A DNA stretch of 64,000 nt from Achromobacter insuavis (GTDB lineage Bacteria > Pseudomonadota > Gammaproteobacteria > Burkholderiales > Burkholderiaceae_B): the NCBI RefSeq assembly GCF_902859645.1, contig NZ_CADIJR010000008.1:62001-126000 (forward strand), in the 5' to 3' direction. The notes below the pieces were generated by a model. It was not told where the DNA came from and searched no databases. It was given only the letters and a program-made list of their open reading frames with translations. Positions within the stretch are counted from its first letter, which is position 1. Every line of letters starts with the position of its first letter. Below, piece by piece: positions 33,611 to 43,991 of this stretch. Both the position numbers and the translations under genes were made by a program.

Positions 33611-33696
33611 GGGATTGCCCGCAATTTGAAAGCGGACAATCTTCCGGGATCCAGGACTTTTTTCCTTGGCGCCACGTCCCGGAAAACCATACCTGG

Positions 33697-33728
33697 CGTC
33701 CCAGCGTCCCAGCGTCCCAGCGTCCCAG
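33697..33728. repeat. 8-bp tandem repeat upstream of the autotransporter gene
   Basis: Four perfect copies of CGTCCCAG lie in the 187-base gap between the AraC gene and the autotransporter, 87-118 bases before the autotransporter start codon. Repeat tracts in such positions can change promoter activity by slippage. An 8-bp unit does not preserve spacing in multiples of three, but no coding region is affected. Confidence 0.9.
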
Positions 33729-33797
33729 CGGCCAGGCGTCTCGTCGTTCCGCCTGCGCGGGGCCGCGCGTCCGGCGCGTCGCGGCGGGAGGCGCCGG

Positions 33798-34901
33798 CTA
33801 GCCGGCGGCGGCTCCGGCGGGCTGGCGGATATCGGCGAGCCAGGCCTGGATCATGATGGCGTCCGCGTGCGACCGGACGCCGGCCAGCTCATCGTCCCAG
33901 GTGCGCTGGGCGTTGGCCCGGACCTCGCTGGGACTGGCGCCGAAACGCAGCCGGAAGGCCCGGCTGAAGGCACTTTCGCTGGAAAATCCGTAGCGGTAGG
34001 CCAGCTCGGCGATGCCGATGCGGTTGCCCGTGGCCAGCAGCAGTTCGTCGAAGCAGCGGTCCAGGCGGCGTCCCTGCACATAGGCATTGACGCCGCCATC
34101 GCGCAGGAACAGCCGGTACAGGCTGGAACGCGAGATGCCGATGGCCGCCGCGATCGTCTCCGGCGACAACTGGTCGGAATCCAGGTGGCGCTCGATGTGG
34201 CGCCGGACCAGCCGGTGCATGCCGTCGCTGACCATCTGGCGCGCCTCGCCGTCGTTGTCGGCAGCGCGCAGCGCCGACAGGCTGCCGCTGAGCAGCATCA
34301 GGCCGGCGTTGACCGAGGCGGACATGGCTTCGCGCGTCAGGCCCGAGGCGTGTTGCATCAGTTGCGTCAGGTGCGACGCAAGCAGGCGCGTCGCGCCCTG
34401 CGAAGGGTCGAGCAGGGCGCCATGCAGCTTGCGGTCGCGCAGCGCCGTGGGCAGGCGGTCGCGCGGCACGGTCAGGGTGATGGTGGAGAAGGAGGCGGTG
34501 CGGCTGTCCATGGTCTGCCCCAGGTCGAGCAGCCCGATCGACCCCGCGCCCACCTTGACCTGGCGCTTGCCATAGTCGCCCTGGGTGCCGCCGTCCACGA
34601 ACAGCTGGATCAGCAGGTGGTCGACCTGGCTGCGGCGCACGTCCAGCGCGCTGCGGCGATGGCGCATGGCGGTCGAGCAGGTGCTGTGGCTGATGAGGCT
34701 GTCGCCCAGGTGGGTGCCGCTCATCTCGCCGGTGAACGGCTGCGGACCCGACTCGATCTCCAGGTCGACGTAGGGGCGGACCAGCGTGCGCCAGATATCC
34801 GGCGCGTCGGGCGTGACGCGGCTGTCGAACCGCGCGTGGAATTGCGGCGGGGCGCCGGCCCGGTCCGGGGCGTCGGGGCGGGGGGAAGGTTTGCGGCTCA
34901 C
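33798..34901 (-). CDS. AraC-family transcriptional regulator
   Basis: This 367-residue protein carries a C-terminal AraC DNA-binding domain with two helix-turn-helices. The first is around LSPETIAAAIGISRSSLYRLF and the second around IGIAELAYRYGFSSESAFSRAFRLRFG, followed by the conserved PSEVR. The N-terminal part is an AraC-binding-like domain of the type found in FeaR-like regulators (DHLLIQLFVDGG, GSIGLLDLGQTM). No operon partner adjoins it, so its target is unknown. The autotransporter downstream is a possible but unproven target. A 16-residue tail after the second motif is rich in Ala and Asp. Confidence 0.92.
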   Translation of the reverse strand: MSRKPSPRPDAPDRAGAPPQFHARFDSRVTPDAPDIWRTLVRPYVDLEIESGPQPFTGEMSGTHLGDSLISHSTCSTAMRHRRSALDVRRSQVDHLLIQLFVDGGTQGDYGKRQVKVGAGSIGLLDLGQTMDSRTASFSTITLTVPRDRLPTALRDRKLHGALLDPSQGATRLLASHLTQLMQHASGLTREAMSASVNAGLMLLSGSLSALRAADNDGEARQMVSDGMHRLVRRHIERHLDSDQLSPETIAAAIGISRSSLYRLFLRDGGVNAYVQGRRLDRCFDELLLATGNRIGIAELAYRYGFSSESAFSRAFRLRFGASPSEVRANAQRTWDDELAGVRSHADAIMIQAWLADIRQPAGAAAG

Positions 34902-35143
34902 GCGTCGAAGCTCCCTGGTCGGTCTTGTTGTGAGGCGTCCCGCCTGGCCGCGACACCAGGCCGGATGCTTCCGGGAAGTGGACTTCTCCGCCGGGCCGGT
35001 TCGGCCCAGGCGCTTGTGTGCTGCGGATTATCGACGACACCCGGCGTTGCCGGAAAGCGTTATCCGCTGACAGGTTGACGGCGTTTGCGGCGGATCATTA
35101 ACCCCGGCGCCGAAGGAAGGCGTTTCACGGGCCGGAAAACACG

Positions 35144-35167
35144 AAGGGCTGCATCGCTGCAGCCCTT
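35144..35167 (-). terminator. terminator of the trmB-pip-thiS transcript
   Basis: A perfect 10-bp hairpin, AAGGGCTGCA (35144-35153) and TGCAGCCCTT (35158-35167) with loop TCGC, lies 30 bases past the thiS stop. On the minus strand it is followed by CGTGTTTTCC, a short T-run. The 240 bases between here and the AraC start hold no other recognisable element. Confidence 0.7.
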
Positions 35168-35196
35168 TCCCCGGGGTGTCCGGCTGGCGGCGCGGC

Positions 35197-35397
35197 TCAG
35201 CCGCCGCCCACCGCCACCACGATCTCGACCTGGTCGCCGTCGGTCAGCGCGGTCTGCGCGTGCTGGCTCTTGGGCACGATCTCGCCGTTGCGCTCGACCG
35301 CCACGCGCTTGCCGGCATAGCCCAGCGTTTCGAGCAGTTCGTTCACCGTGGTGTCCAGCGGGAACTCACGGGCGTCGCCGTTCAGGGTGATGTGCAT
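35197..35397 (-). CDS. thiS: sulfur carrier protein ThiS
   Basis: This 66-residue ubiquitin-like protein begins MHITLNGDAREFP and ends in the GlyGly needed for adenylation and thiocarboxylate formation in thiamine thiazole synthesis. VNELLETLGYAGKRVAVERN and DGDQVEIVVAVGGG are typical. It follows pip by 12 bases and ends the trmB-pip-thiS transcript. thiG, which normally accompanies thiS and is often next to trmB in this bacterial group, is not in the window. Confidence 0.93.
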   Translation of the reverse strand: MHITLNGDAREFPLDTTVNELLETLGYAGKRVAVERNGEIVPKSQHAQTALTDGDQVEIVVAVGGG

Positions 35398-35409
35398 GTC
35401 GTGGTCTCC

Positions 35410-37151
<1,742 letters not shown>

Positions 37152-37299
37152 AGGCGGGATTGTAGTGGCAGCCCCGCCGGGCTGCAGTCCGTATTGGGGA
37201 TTAAATGGGGACTTATCGCTGGCGCGCTGCCCGGCCGTGGCCCGGGGGCCCACGCGCTATAGTGCAGCCGCGGCGTCCGCCTAGCGCCGCCTGCCCGCC

Positions 37300-38211
37300 A
37301 TGAATATCGCCCGCATCGACCTCGTCACGCTCTCGCTTTTCGTCTCGGTGGCCCGCCAGGGCAGCATCTCGGCCGGCGCGCGCGCGTCCCACCTGGCGGT
37401 GGGGGCGGCCAGCAAGCGGATCTCGGACCTGGAGGCCGCGCTGGACACCCAGCTGCTGTACCGCAACGCGGCCGGCGTCGAGCTGACCGAGGCGGGCCAG
37501 GCGTGCCTGGTCCATGCCCTGCGGGTGCTGCAGGAAGTCGAGCAGATGGCGGGCACGCTGTCCGACTACGCCCGGGGGGTGCGCGGGCAGGTGCGCATCG
37601 CCGCCAATACGTCGTCGCTGACCCAGTTCCTGCCGGAGGACCTGGCGTCTTTCATGGAAGCGCATCCGGCCGTGCGCATCGACCTGGAAGAGCAGAACAG
37701 CAGCGACATCGTCACCGCCGTGCTGGAAAACCGCGCCGACATCGGCGTGTTCGCCGACCGCACCCCGGCGGCGGGGCTGGCCACCGTGCCGTACCGGCTC
37801 GACGAGCTGGTGCTGATCGTGCCGCAGCGCCATCCGCTGGCGCGCCAGGCGCGGGTGGCGTTCGCCGATACGCTGGCCTACGACTACGTCGGCCTGCCGC
37901 CGGCCACGTCCCTGGCCACCCGCCTGGCCGACGAGAGCGGCCGGCTGGGGCGCGACATGCGGCTGCGCATCCAGGTGCGCAGCTTCGACGCCATCTGCCG
38001 CATGGTGGCGGCCACGCGCGGGGTCGGCATCCTGCCGCGCCTGGCGGCCGAACCGCATGCGCGCTCCATGCCGATCCGGCTGATCGCGCTGTCGGACGAC
38101 TGGGCGCGCCGCTGGCTGTTGCTGGGCGTGCGCGACGCCGACGCGCTGCCGGTGGCGGCGCGGCTGCTGCTGGCGCATCTGCGCGGCGGCCAGGAGCCGC
38201 CCGCGGCCTGA
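37300..38211 (+). CDS. LysR-family transcriptional regulator
   Basis: This 303-residue regulator has an N-terminal helix-turn-helix (FVSVARQGSISAGARASHLAVGAASKR, read in two parts) and a LysR effector domain (VRIAANTSSLTQFLPEDL, RADIGVFADRTP, GVGILPRLAAE). It precedes the CoA-transferase operon in the same direction with a 157-base gap and probably regulates it. It is divergent from trmB. Confidence 0.91.
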   Translation: MNIARIDLVTLSLFVSVARQGSISAGARASHLAVGAASKRISDLEAALDTQLLYRNAAGVELTEAGQACLVHALRVLQEVEQMAGTLSDYARGVRGQVRIAANTSSLTQFLPEDLASFMEAHPAVRIDLEEQNSSDIVTAVLENRADIGVFADRTPAAGLATVPYRLDELVLIVPQRHPLARQARVAFADTLAYDYVGLPPATSLATRLADESGRLGRDMRLRIQVRSFDAICRMVAATRGVGILPRLAAEPHARSMPIRLIALSDDWARRWLLLGVRDADALPVAARLLLAHLRGGQEPPAA

Positions 38212-38368
38212 GGCGGCGCGACGGCCCGCCGCGGTTTCAGCCGCGGCGTGGCGCATCAAGGGGCTTTCTCGATCCGGGAATGCCCCCTTCCCGAATCGTC
38301 CATTCCACCGCCGTGGGCGATGGCGCACACTGCCCGCCATGATTGGTTGGATGCGCCCGGGAGGCGAC

Positions 38369-39562
38369 ATGGCAGGGCAGATACTCGCCGGCATACGCGT
38401 GCTGGAACTCGGACAACTCATCGCGGGGCCGTTCGCCGCCAAGACGCTGGCGGACTTCGGCGCGCAGGTCGTCAAGATCGAACCGCCGGGGCAGGGCGAC
38501 CCGCTGCGCAAATGGCGGTTGCTGCACGAGGGCACCTCGGTGTGGTGGGAGGCCCAGTCGCGCAACAAGCAATCCGTGTGCGTGGACCTGCGCCAGCCCG
38601 AGGGGCAGGACATCGTGCGCCAGCTGGCGGCCGAGGCCGACGTGCTGATCGAGAATTTCCGCCCCGGCACGCTGGAGAAGTGGGGCCTGTCGTGGGAGAC
38701 CCTGCACGCGCTGAACCCGCGCCTGATCATGCTGCGCATTTCCGGCTACGGCCAAACCGGGCCGAAGGCGCGCGAGCCGGGCTTTGCCGCCATTGGCGAA
38801 GCCATGGCCGGCCTGCGCTACCTGAATGGCGAGCCCGGCCGCGCGCCGGTGCGCGCCGGCCTGTCGCTGGGCGACACCATCGCCGGCCTGCACGGCGCGC
38901 TGGGCGTGCTGCTGGCCCTGTACCAGCGCGATGCCCGGGGCGGCCAGGGGCAGGTGATCGACGCGGCCCTGTACGAAAGCCTGTTCAACCTCAGCGAAAG
39001 CCTGCTGCCGGAGTATTCGGTGTTCGGCGCCGTGCGCGAGCCGGCGGGTGCGTCGCTGCCGGGCATCGCGCCGTCCAACGCCTATCCGTGCCGCGACGGC
39101 TACGTGCTGATCGCGGGCAACGGCGATGCCATCTACGCCCGCCTGATGGCCCGCATCGGCCGCGACGACCTGGGCCGCGATCCCGACCTGGCGCATAACG
39201 ACGGCCGCGCCCGCCGCGTCGCCGAGATCGACCAGGCCATCGGCGCCTGGACCGGCGAGCGCGGCATCGACGAGGTGCTGCAGGCCATGCGGGAGGCCGA
39301 CGTGCCGTCGGGCCGCATCTATTCGGTGGCCGACATCGCCCATGACCCGCACTATCAGGCGCGCGGCGCCATCACCCGCCTGGAGGCCGCCAGCGGCATC
39401 GCGGTGGACATGCCGGCGGTGTTTCCGTGCTTGTCGGCCAACCCCGGCGCGGTGCGCGAGCGCGCGCCGACGCTGGGCGAGCATACGGATGCGGTACTGG
39501 AGGCGGCGGGCCTGAGCGAGGAGCAACGCGAGGCGTTGCGGGCGCGCGGCGTGATCGCATGA
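38369..39562 (+). CDS. CaiB/BaiF family III CoA-transferase
   Basis: This family III CoA-transferase (397 residues from this start) moves CoA between carboxylic acids. Motifs are IRVLELGQLIAGPFAAKTLADFG in the Rossmann part, VVKIEPPGQGDPLR, NKQSVCVDLRQPEG, ENFRPGTLEKWGL, SGYGQTGP and the catalytic aspartate region GLSLGDTIAGLHG. ATG 38369 follows GGGAGG at good spacing; an upstream in-frame ATG at 38339 has no ribosome site. With the following HMG-CoA-lyase-like gene it suggests activation of a branched dicarboxylic acid to its CoA ester and cleavage. The substrate is not known. Confidence 0.9.
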   Translation: MAGQILAGIRVLELGQLIAGPFAAKTLADFGAQVVKIEPPGQGDPLRKWRLLHEGTSVWWEAQSRNKQSVCVDLRQPEGQDIVRQLAAEADVLIENFRPGTLEKWGLSWETLHALNPRLIMLRISGYGQTGPKAREPGFAAIGEAMAGLRYLNGEPGRAPVRAGLSLGDTIAGLHGALGVLLALYQRDARGGQGQVIDAALYESLFNLSESLLPEYSVFGAVREPAGASLPGIAPSNAYPCRDGYVLIAGNGDAIYARLMARIGRDDLGRDPDLAHNDGRARRVAEIDQAIGAWTGERGIDEVLQAMREADVPSGRIYSVADIAHDPHYQARGAITRLEAASGIAVDMPAVFPCLSANPGAVRERAPTLGEHTDAVLEAAGLSEEQREALRARGVIA

Positions 39563-39602
39563 GCTATTTCAATTTCCACTGCCCGGCAGCGAGGATGCAT
39601 CC

Positions 39603-40565
39603 ATGAATACCGGTTCCCCCGTCCTGGAAATCAACGAAGTCGGCCCGCGCGATGGCTTGCAGATCGAAGCGCGCATGGTGCCCACCGAGGACAAGATCGC
39701 CTTCGTCGATGCCTTGTCCGACTGCGGCTTTGCCCGTATCGAGGTCACCAGCTTCACCTCGCCCAAGGCCATCCCGGCGCTGGCCGATGCGGGCGCCGTG
39801 ATGCAGGGCATCCGCCGCCGGCCCGGCGTGATCTATACCGCGCTGGTGCCGAACATCCGCGGCCTGGAGCGGGCGCTGGAAGCCGGTGTCGATGAGATGA
39901 ACCTGGTCATGTCGTGCAGCGAGACGCACAACCGCGCCAACCTGCGCATGACCCGCCAGCAATCGTTCGACGAACTGAGCCAGGTGCTGGCCGCCGCCGG
40001 TCGCGCCGGGGCGCCCTGCAATGTCTCGCTGTCGACCGCGTTCGGCTGTCCGTTCGATGGCGACGTGCCTGCGGCGCAGGTGCTGGACCTGGCCGCCCGG
40101 CTGGTCGACGCCGGCGCCCGCGGCATCACGCTGTGCGACACCACCGGCATGGCCTATCCCAGCCAGGTGGGCGAGCTGTGCGCGCAGGCCGCGCAGCGCC
40201 TGCCGGGCATCGCGCTCACCGCCCACCTGCACAATACGCGCGGCATGGCCCTGGCCAACGCTATCACGGCCTGGCAGGCCGGCATCACCCGCTTCGACGC
40301 CGCCGCGGGCGGCCTGGGCGGCTGCCCGTACGCGCCGGGCGCCAGCGGCAACGTCAACACCGAGGAACTGGTCCACATGTTCGAGTGCATGGGCGTGCGG
40401 ACGGGCGTGTCGCTCGACGCGCTGCTGGCCATCCTGCGCGGATTGCCGGGGCTGGTCGGCCGCGAACTGCCCATGGCTTTGCTGCGCGCCGGCCCCCGAC
40501 TGGCCGCGCATGCGCCGCCCGCCTGGCTGGCGGAGCGGTTCGGACCGGCCATCGACGCCGCCTAG
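39603..40565 (+). CDS. hydroxymethylglutaryl-CoA lyase family protein
   Basis: This 320-residue TIM-barrel lyase has the DRE-TIM start EVGPRDGLQIEA, the metal-binding HLHNTRGMALAN and the catalytic cysteine loop GGLGGCPYAPGASGN that defines HMG-CoA lyases. It should cleave a 3-hydroxy-3-methyl-acyl-CoA of the HMG type to acetyl- or pyruvyl products. Together with the CoA-transferase upstream it could degrade citramalate, itaconate-type or HMG-like acids. The choice among these is inference. A Bug binding protein follows. Confidence 0.92.
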   Translation: MNTGSPVLEINEVGPRDGLQIEARMVPTEDKIAFVDALSDCGFARIEVTSFTSPKAIPALADAGAVMQGIRRRPGVIYTALVPNIRGLERALEAGVDEMNLVMSCSETHNRANLRMTRQQSFDELSQVLAAAGRAGAPCNVSLSTAFGCPFDGDVPAAQVLDLAARLVDAGARGITLCDTTGMAYPSQVGELCAQAAQRLPGIALTAHLHNTRGMALANAITAWQAGITRFDAAAGGLGGCPYAPGASGNVNTEELVHMFECMGVRTGVSLDALLAILRGLPGLVGRELPMALLRAGPRLAAHAPPAWLAERFGPAIDAA

Positions 40566-40631
40566 ATTTTTGCCTTACCCCACGCGCCCGTCATCGGGGG
40601 CTTTATACAAAAACAGCAAGGAGACAACCGC

Positions 40632-41618
40632 ATGACCCCCTTCCGTTCCATTCCCGCGCTACGCGCCTGCGCCGTCGCGCTGGGCCTGGCCGCCGCCGGC
40701 GCCGCCCACGCGCAGGCGGATTTTCCCAATCGTCCTGTCACGCTGATCGTATCCGCCGCGCCCGGCGGCACCACCGACATCGCAGCCCGCCTCATCGCCC
40801 AACCCTTGGGCGTAGCCCTGGGCCAGAGCGTCGTCGTCGAAAACAAGCCGGGCGCTTCCGGCGGCATCGCCGCCCAGGCGGTGGCCCGCGCCAAACCCGA
40901 TGGCTACACGCTGCTGCTGCAGTATTCGGGCTTCCAGGTGATCACCCCGCATGTCACGCCGACCTCCGGCTGGGATCCGATCAAGGACTTCGCGCCCGTC
41001 GCCAACGTGTTGTCCGCGCCCCAGGTCGTGGTGGTGCGGCCGGACCTGCCGATCAAGTCGCTCAAGGACCTGGTCGCCTACGCCAAGGCCAACCCCGGCA
41101 AGCTCAACTACGCCTCGTCCGGCAATGGCTCGTTGCAGCAGGTCGCCACCGAACTGCTCAACCAGATGGCCGGCACGCAGATCACGCACATCCCGTACAA
41201 GGGCACCGGCCCCGCGCTGAACGACCTGCTGGGCGGCGCCGTCGACATGACCATCACCACGCCGCCGCCGCTGCTCGGCCAGATCGCCGCCGGCAAGCTG
41301 CGCGCGCTGGCCGTCACCGGCAACACGCGCCTGGCGTCGCTGCCGGACGTGCCCACCGCCGCCGAGGCCGGCTATCCCGACCTGATCGTCTCGTCGTGGT
41401 TCGCCATGTACGCGCCCAAGGACACGCCGGCGCCGGTGGTGGACAAGATCGCCGGTGAAATCCAGAAGATCATGCAGACCGACGCCTTCCGCCAGAAGGC
41501 GGCCGAGCAGGGCGCCGAGGCCGAATTCATGGGGCCGAAGGCGCTGGGCGACTACACCCAGGCCGAGCTGGACCGCTGGGGCAAGGTGGTCAAGGGGGCG
41601 GGCATCACGGCCAATTGA
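40632..41618 (+). CDS. Bug/TctC-family periplasmic binding protein
   Basis: This 328-residue periplasmic receptor has a signal peptide (LRACAVALGLAAAGAAHAQA) and Bug motifs: RPVTLIVSAAPGGTTDIAAR, VVVENKPGASGG, YASSGNGS and HIPYKGTGPALNDLLGG. It probably binds the acid degraded by the two enzymes upstream. The ribosome site AAGGAG lies before ATG 40632. It ends the operon 78 bases before the tRNA gene. Confidence 0.93.
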   Translation: MTPFRSIPALRACAVALGLAAAGAAHAQADFPNRPVTLIVSAAPGGTTDIAARLIAQPLGVALGQSVVVENKPGASGGIAAQAVARAKPDGYTLLLQYSGFQVITPHVTPTSGWDPIKDFAPVANVLSAPQVVVVRPDLPIKSLKDLVAYAKANPGKLNYASSGNGSLQQVATELLNQMAGTQITHIPYKGTGPALNDLLGGAVDMTITTPPPLLGQIAAGKLRALAVTGNTRLASLPDVPTAAEAGYPDLIVSSWFAMYAPKDTPAPVVDKIAGEIQKIMQTDAFRQKAAEQGAEAEFMGPKALGDYTQAELDRWGKVVKGAGITAN

Positions 41619-41648
41619 GGGGGCGGCCTGTGGGGGTAAAACCCAGGC

Positions 41649-41685
41649 TATAATTCTCGCCTCTGCCCTGGTCTTGCGCCAGGGC
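41649..41685 (+). promoter_or_regulatory. tRNA-Gly promoter -10 box and leader stem-loop
   Basis: A perfect TATAAT is at 41649-41654, 43 bases before the tRNA. No good -35 is seen at the expected distance. The leader contains a perfect 7-bp stem, GCCCTGG (41665-41671) with CCAGGGC (41679-41685), just upstream of the mature tRNA end. Confidence 0.6.
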
Positions 41686-41696
41686 ACGACACCCGA

Positions 41697-41770
41697 GCGG
41701 GTGTAGTTCAATGGTAGAACGGCAGCTTCCCAAGCTTCATACGAGGGTTCGATTCCCTTCACCCGCTCCA
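41697..41770 (+). tRNA. tRNA-Gly (anticodon CCC)
   Basis: The 74 bases fold as a glycine tRNA. The acceptor GCGGGTG pairs with CACCCGC, and the D arm GTTC/GAAC, anticodon loop TTCCCAA (anticodon CCC) and T arm with GGTTCGATTCC are all present, with an encoded CCA end. It is close to E. coli glyU in sequence. Its last 14 bases begin a 17-bp direct repeat found again at 43992-44008. Confidence 0.95.
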
Positions 41771-41773
41771 TTC
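41757..41773 (+). repeat. 17-bp direct repeat, left copy (attachment-site-like)
   Basis: CTTCACCCGCTCCATTC spans the 3' end of tRNA-Gly and three bases beyond. The identical sequence recurs at 43992-44008. This is the classical arrangement left by a tyrosine-integrase element that entered at a tRNA 3' end. Confidence 0.85.
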
Positions 41774-41947
41774 CAAAGAATGCCAACGACGGCTACTGAC
41801 GTCCAGATCCGCGTGAGCCGCGTCTCCCTCACATGATGCTCCAACCTGAATTACCGTTTGAGTTCCTGGTAAGGCAGCGTCTTTCAGTGCAGTGATCGGA
41901 GGCTCCGGCAGGCCGCGAGGTTCGCGCCTGGCCCCTGGGGTCATGAC

Positions 41948-42820
41948 TCAAGTTCGCAGCGCCATGGCGCGCAGCAGCGCATCAATCTGCCCGAATGCAT
42001 CTTGCTGCCATTGTTCGGGTGTGCGGTCTCCCAGCGCATGCGTGTCTTCGACGAAGCGCCTCACGCAGGTGGGGCCGTATCCCTCGAAGGCATCGAACTT
42101 GTCGGCGATGTGTCGAAACCCGCGCTCGCCGCTTGCGTGTTCCAGTAGAGGGAGACATTCTTGCGCCAGCGCCTCGATGCCATCAAGGTAGTTCCGCACG
42201 CAGTAGTAGATATCGTAGGCATCCTTCTGCTTGTAGCGGCCCGCCAGCGCATGACCTTTCATGGCCAATAGCGCAGGGATGGAGCACACCGCGATCTCTA
42301 CGCGGTTGGTCCCTCCGTCCGGCATTGGGCCCTCCACCGCCACCAGCTGATAGAACCGCATCGCCAAGTCAGCGCCGTCGGCCCGTTGTACGGCAAAGTC
42401 GCTGATCAGGGGAGGGGTGTTCTTGACGATCTCCGCGTCGCGCGGCATCAAGAAATCGATCACGATGTCGATCGCCTCTCCGTCATCTCGTGCGGGAACC
42501 TGGCGAACCAGCTGGAAGCGCCGAAGCCCGTCGCGCTGGGTGTATCCGTGGCTCTGAAGCGCACCGATCAAGGTTGCGTACTCGCCGTCGCCGAGCGCTT
42601 CTGCATCCAGACCAACGTCCACATCGAGCGTGCCGACGTGGGGCATATCCTCGTTGGCCAACAGCAACCAGGGTACTGCCCCGCCGATGATGGCAAACTT
42701 GCCTTGGAAGCTGCCAAGTATCTGACCGATCTCGATCAGCACGGATTTCACGGCCGCGTTCGTGCGGTCGTCATATTCGGCGGCCGATTGGGGCTCCTGA
42801 GATGGCGTCATTTGGGCCAT
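41948..42820 (-). CDS. AbiEii-like nucleotidyltransferase toxin
   Basis: This 290-residue protein has the nucleotidyltransferase pattern of AbiEii toxins: IIGGAVPWLLL (44-54), the catalytic TLDVDVGLD (Asp66, Asp68), then IDIVIDFLMPR as the third acidic strand, and the helical LAMKGHALAGRYKQKDAYDIYY typical of the family. Type IV toxins of this kind transfer nucleotides to targets such as tRNA. ATG 42820 is chosen over ATG 42811 because AGGAAAA precedes it; it overlaps the antitoxin gene by 13 bases. The stop lies 177 bases from the tRNA. Confidence 0.82.
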   Translation of the reverse strand: MAQMTPSQEPQSAAEYDDRTNAAVKSVLIEIGQILGSFQGKFAIIGGAVPWLLLANEDMPHVGTLDVDVGLDAEALGDGEYATLIGALQSHGYTQRDGLRRFQLVRQVPARDDGEAIDIVIDFLMPRDAEIVKNTPPLISDFAVQRADGADLAMRFYQLVAVEGPMPDGGTNRVEIAVCSIPALLAMKGHALAGRYKQKDAYDIYYCVRNYLDGIEALAQECLPLLEHASGERGFRHIADKFDAFEGYGPTCVRRFVEDTHALGDRTPEQWQQDAFGQIDALLRAMALRT

Positions 42821-43890
42821 GAAAGCTTTTCCTTGCGCAGGTGGTCGGCGGCCTCGGCGCCGCGTTCGCCGGCAATGGACAGGTCGAGGTAGGTTTGAAC
42901 CAGACTCGTGCAGACTGCGCCCGGCGCAGGTTCAACGGTGTCGGCTAGCAATCCCGTGTCCTTCGGCACGATGATGACCATGTTCTCGCCCTTTGCGGCA
43001 GGCGCGAGCTGCAGCGCTGCCTGAAGCTTGTGTAGGCCATCCTCGTCGGCGAAGAAGTAGTGTGTGCCGGTACGACCGTAGGGCGAAAGCCACTGCGCTG
43101 CCGAGAACGATGCGAAAACAGCACGTCCAGGACCGTCCGAGCGTAGCGCGGTACGGGCCGCGTTTTCGAACATGCTGCCATGCAGGGGGGTGTAGAACCG
43201 CAGATGTTCACCTGACGGTGCGGTGTAGCTGTCTCGCCATGCGTCCAGCAGTGCATCGGGTTCCGAGAGGATGAGGCCATCGTTCGAGGCGCGTGCCCAT
43301 TCCCGATTAATCAAGCCGGTGCGCACATTGCTGACGTGCCCCAGGCTGACGCCGGAAATTTCCGACAGTTCCGTGACGCGCCATGCACGGCCAGGTTCGC
43401 GCAGCATGACGCGCAGAACCTGAGCCGATCTTGGCCTGAACAGCGATTTGAGTTCGCGCTGTTCGGCCGCCGGTTTGTCCGCCATCAGGCGCTCGATGAA
43501 CACGCCACCAAAAGCGATCCGGGCGTTGCCCTCCAGGTCGAGATAGCTGACGTCCTTCTCTTCGCACAATCGCCTCACCGCAGGTGAGAGGTAGGGAGCA
43601 ATGAAGACAGGCGTCGCCTCGGGAGCTCGCTCCGCAATGTAGTTCCGTAGCTCCAGCAACGCGGACCGGGCATGCCGCGGTTGCCCGTTCGATTTGTATT
43701 CGCAGATAAGTAGGTGCCGTTGGCCGTTGACGAGCAGCCGAGCGGTCAAGTCCGGCTCCCAATCGCCGCCGGATAAGGCTTCGGCTTCGATGCCTTCTAT
43801 CTGAAGGATCGGGATTTTTTCAAGCACCAAGCGCAGCGCCTCACCCGCCCGGGCTTCCGACGCTTTCATTGGATTAGTATCTTTCATCAT
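42808..43890 (-). CDS. AbiEi-like type IV antitoxin with nuclease-fold N-terminus
   Basis: This 360-residue protein pairs with the nucleotidyltransferase downstream. Residues 40-70 contain Pro46-Asp47, then Glu64-Tyr65-Lys66 in LICEYKSNG, a spacing that fits a PD-(D/E)xK nuclease-type core. The segment YLDLEGNARIAF (116-127) is typical of this antitoxin-like family. Residues 171-197 form a winged helix-turn-helix (VTELSEISGVSLGHVSNV). It should repress its own promoter through the repeats at 43891-43991 and neutralise the toxin. Whether the nuclease-like part is active is unknown. Several start codons are possible (43890, 43887, 43869). Confidence 0.78.
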   Translation of the reverse strand: MMKDTNPMKASEARAGEALRLVLEKIPILQIEGIEAEALSGGDWEPDLTARLLVNGQRHLLICEYKSNGQPRHARSALLELRNYIAERAPEATPVFIAPYLSPAVRRLCEEKDVSYLDLEGNARIAFGGVFIERLMADKPAAEQRELKSLFRPRSAQVLRVMLREPGRAWRVTELSEISGVSLGHVSNVRTGLINREWARASNDGLILSEPDALLDAWRDSYTAPSGEHLRFYTPLHGSMFENAARTALRSDGPGRAVFASFSAAQWLSPYGRTGTHYFFADEDGLHKLQAALQLAPAAKGENMVIIVPKDTGLLADTVEPAPGAVCTSLVQTYLDLSIAGERGAEAADHLRKEKLSWPK

Positions 43891-43991
43891 TTGCTGAAAA
43901 TACCATATTTATTGAAAATCGTCGGCATGATTTCATTATTATTGGTTGTTTCAACTTTTGCTGAAACTCTTTCATAAAGTGAAATTATCCT
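43891..43991 (-). promoter_or_regulatory. AT-rich control region of the AbiE-like operon
   Basis: About 100 bases upstream of the antitoxin gene are strikingly AT-rich. TTGCTGAAA occurs twice as a direct repeat (43891-43899, 43958-43966). TTTCA/TGAAA half-sites form inverted repeats at 43949-43953 with 43962-43966 and at 43970-43974 with 43980-43984; another TTTCA is at 43931. AbiEi antitoxins are known to bind inverted repeats in their own promoter, so these are the likely operators. Confidence 0.6.
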
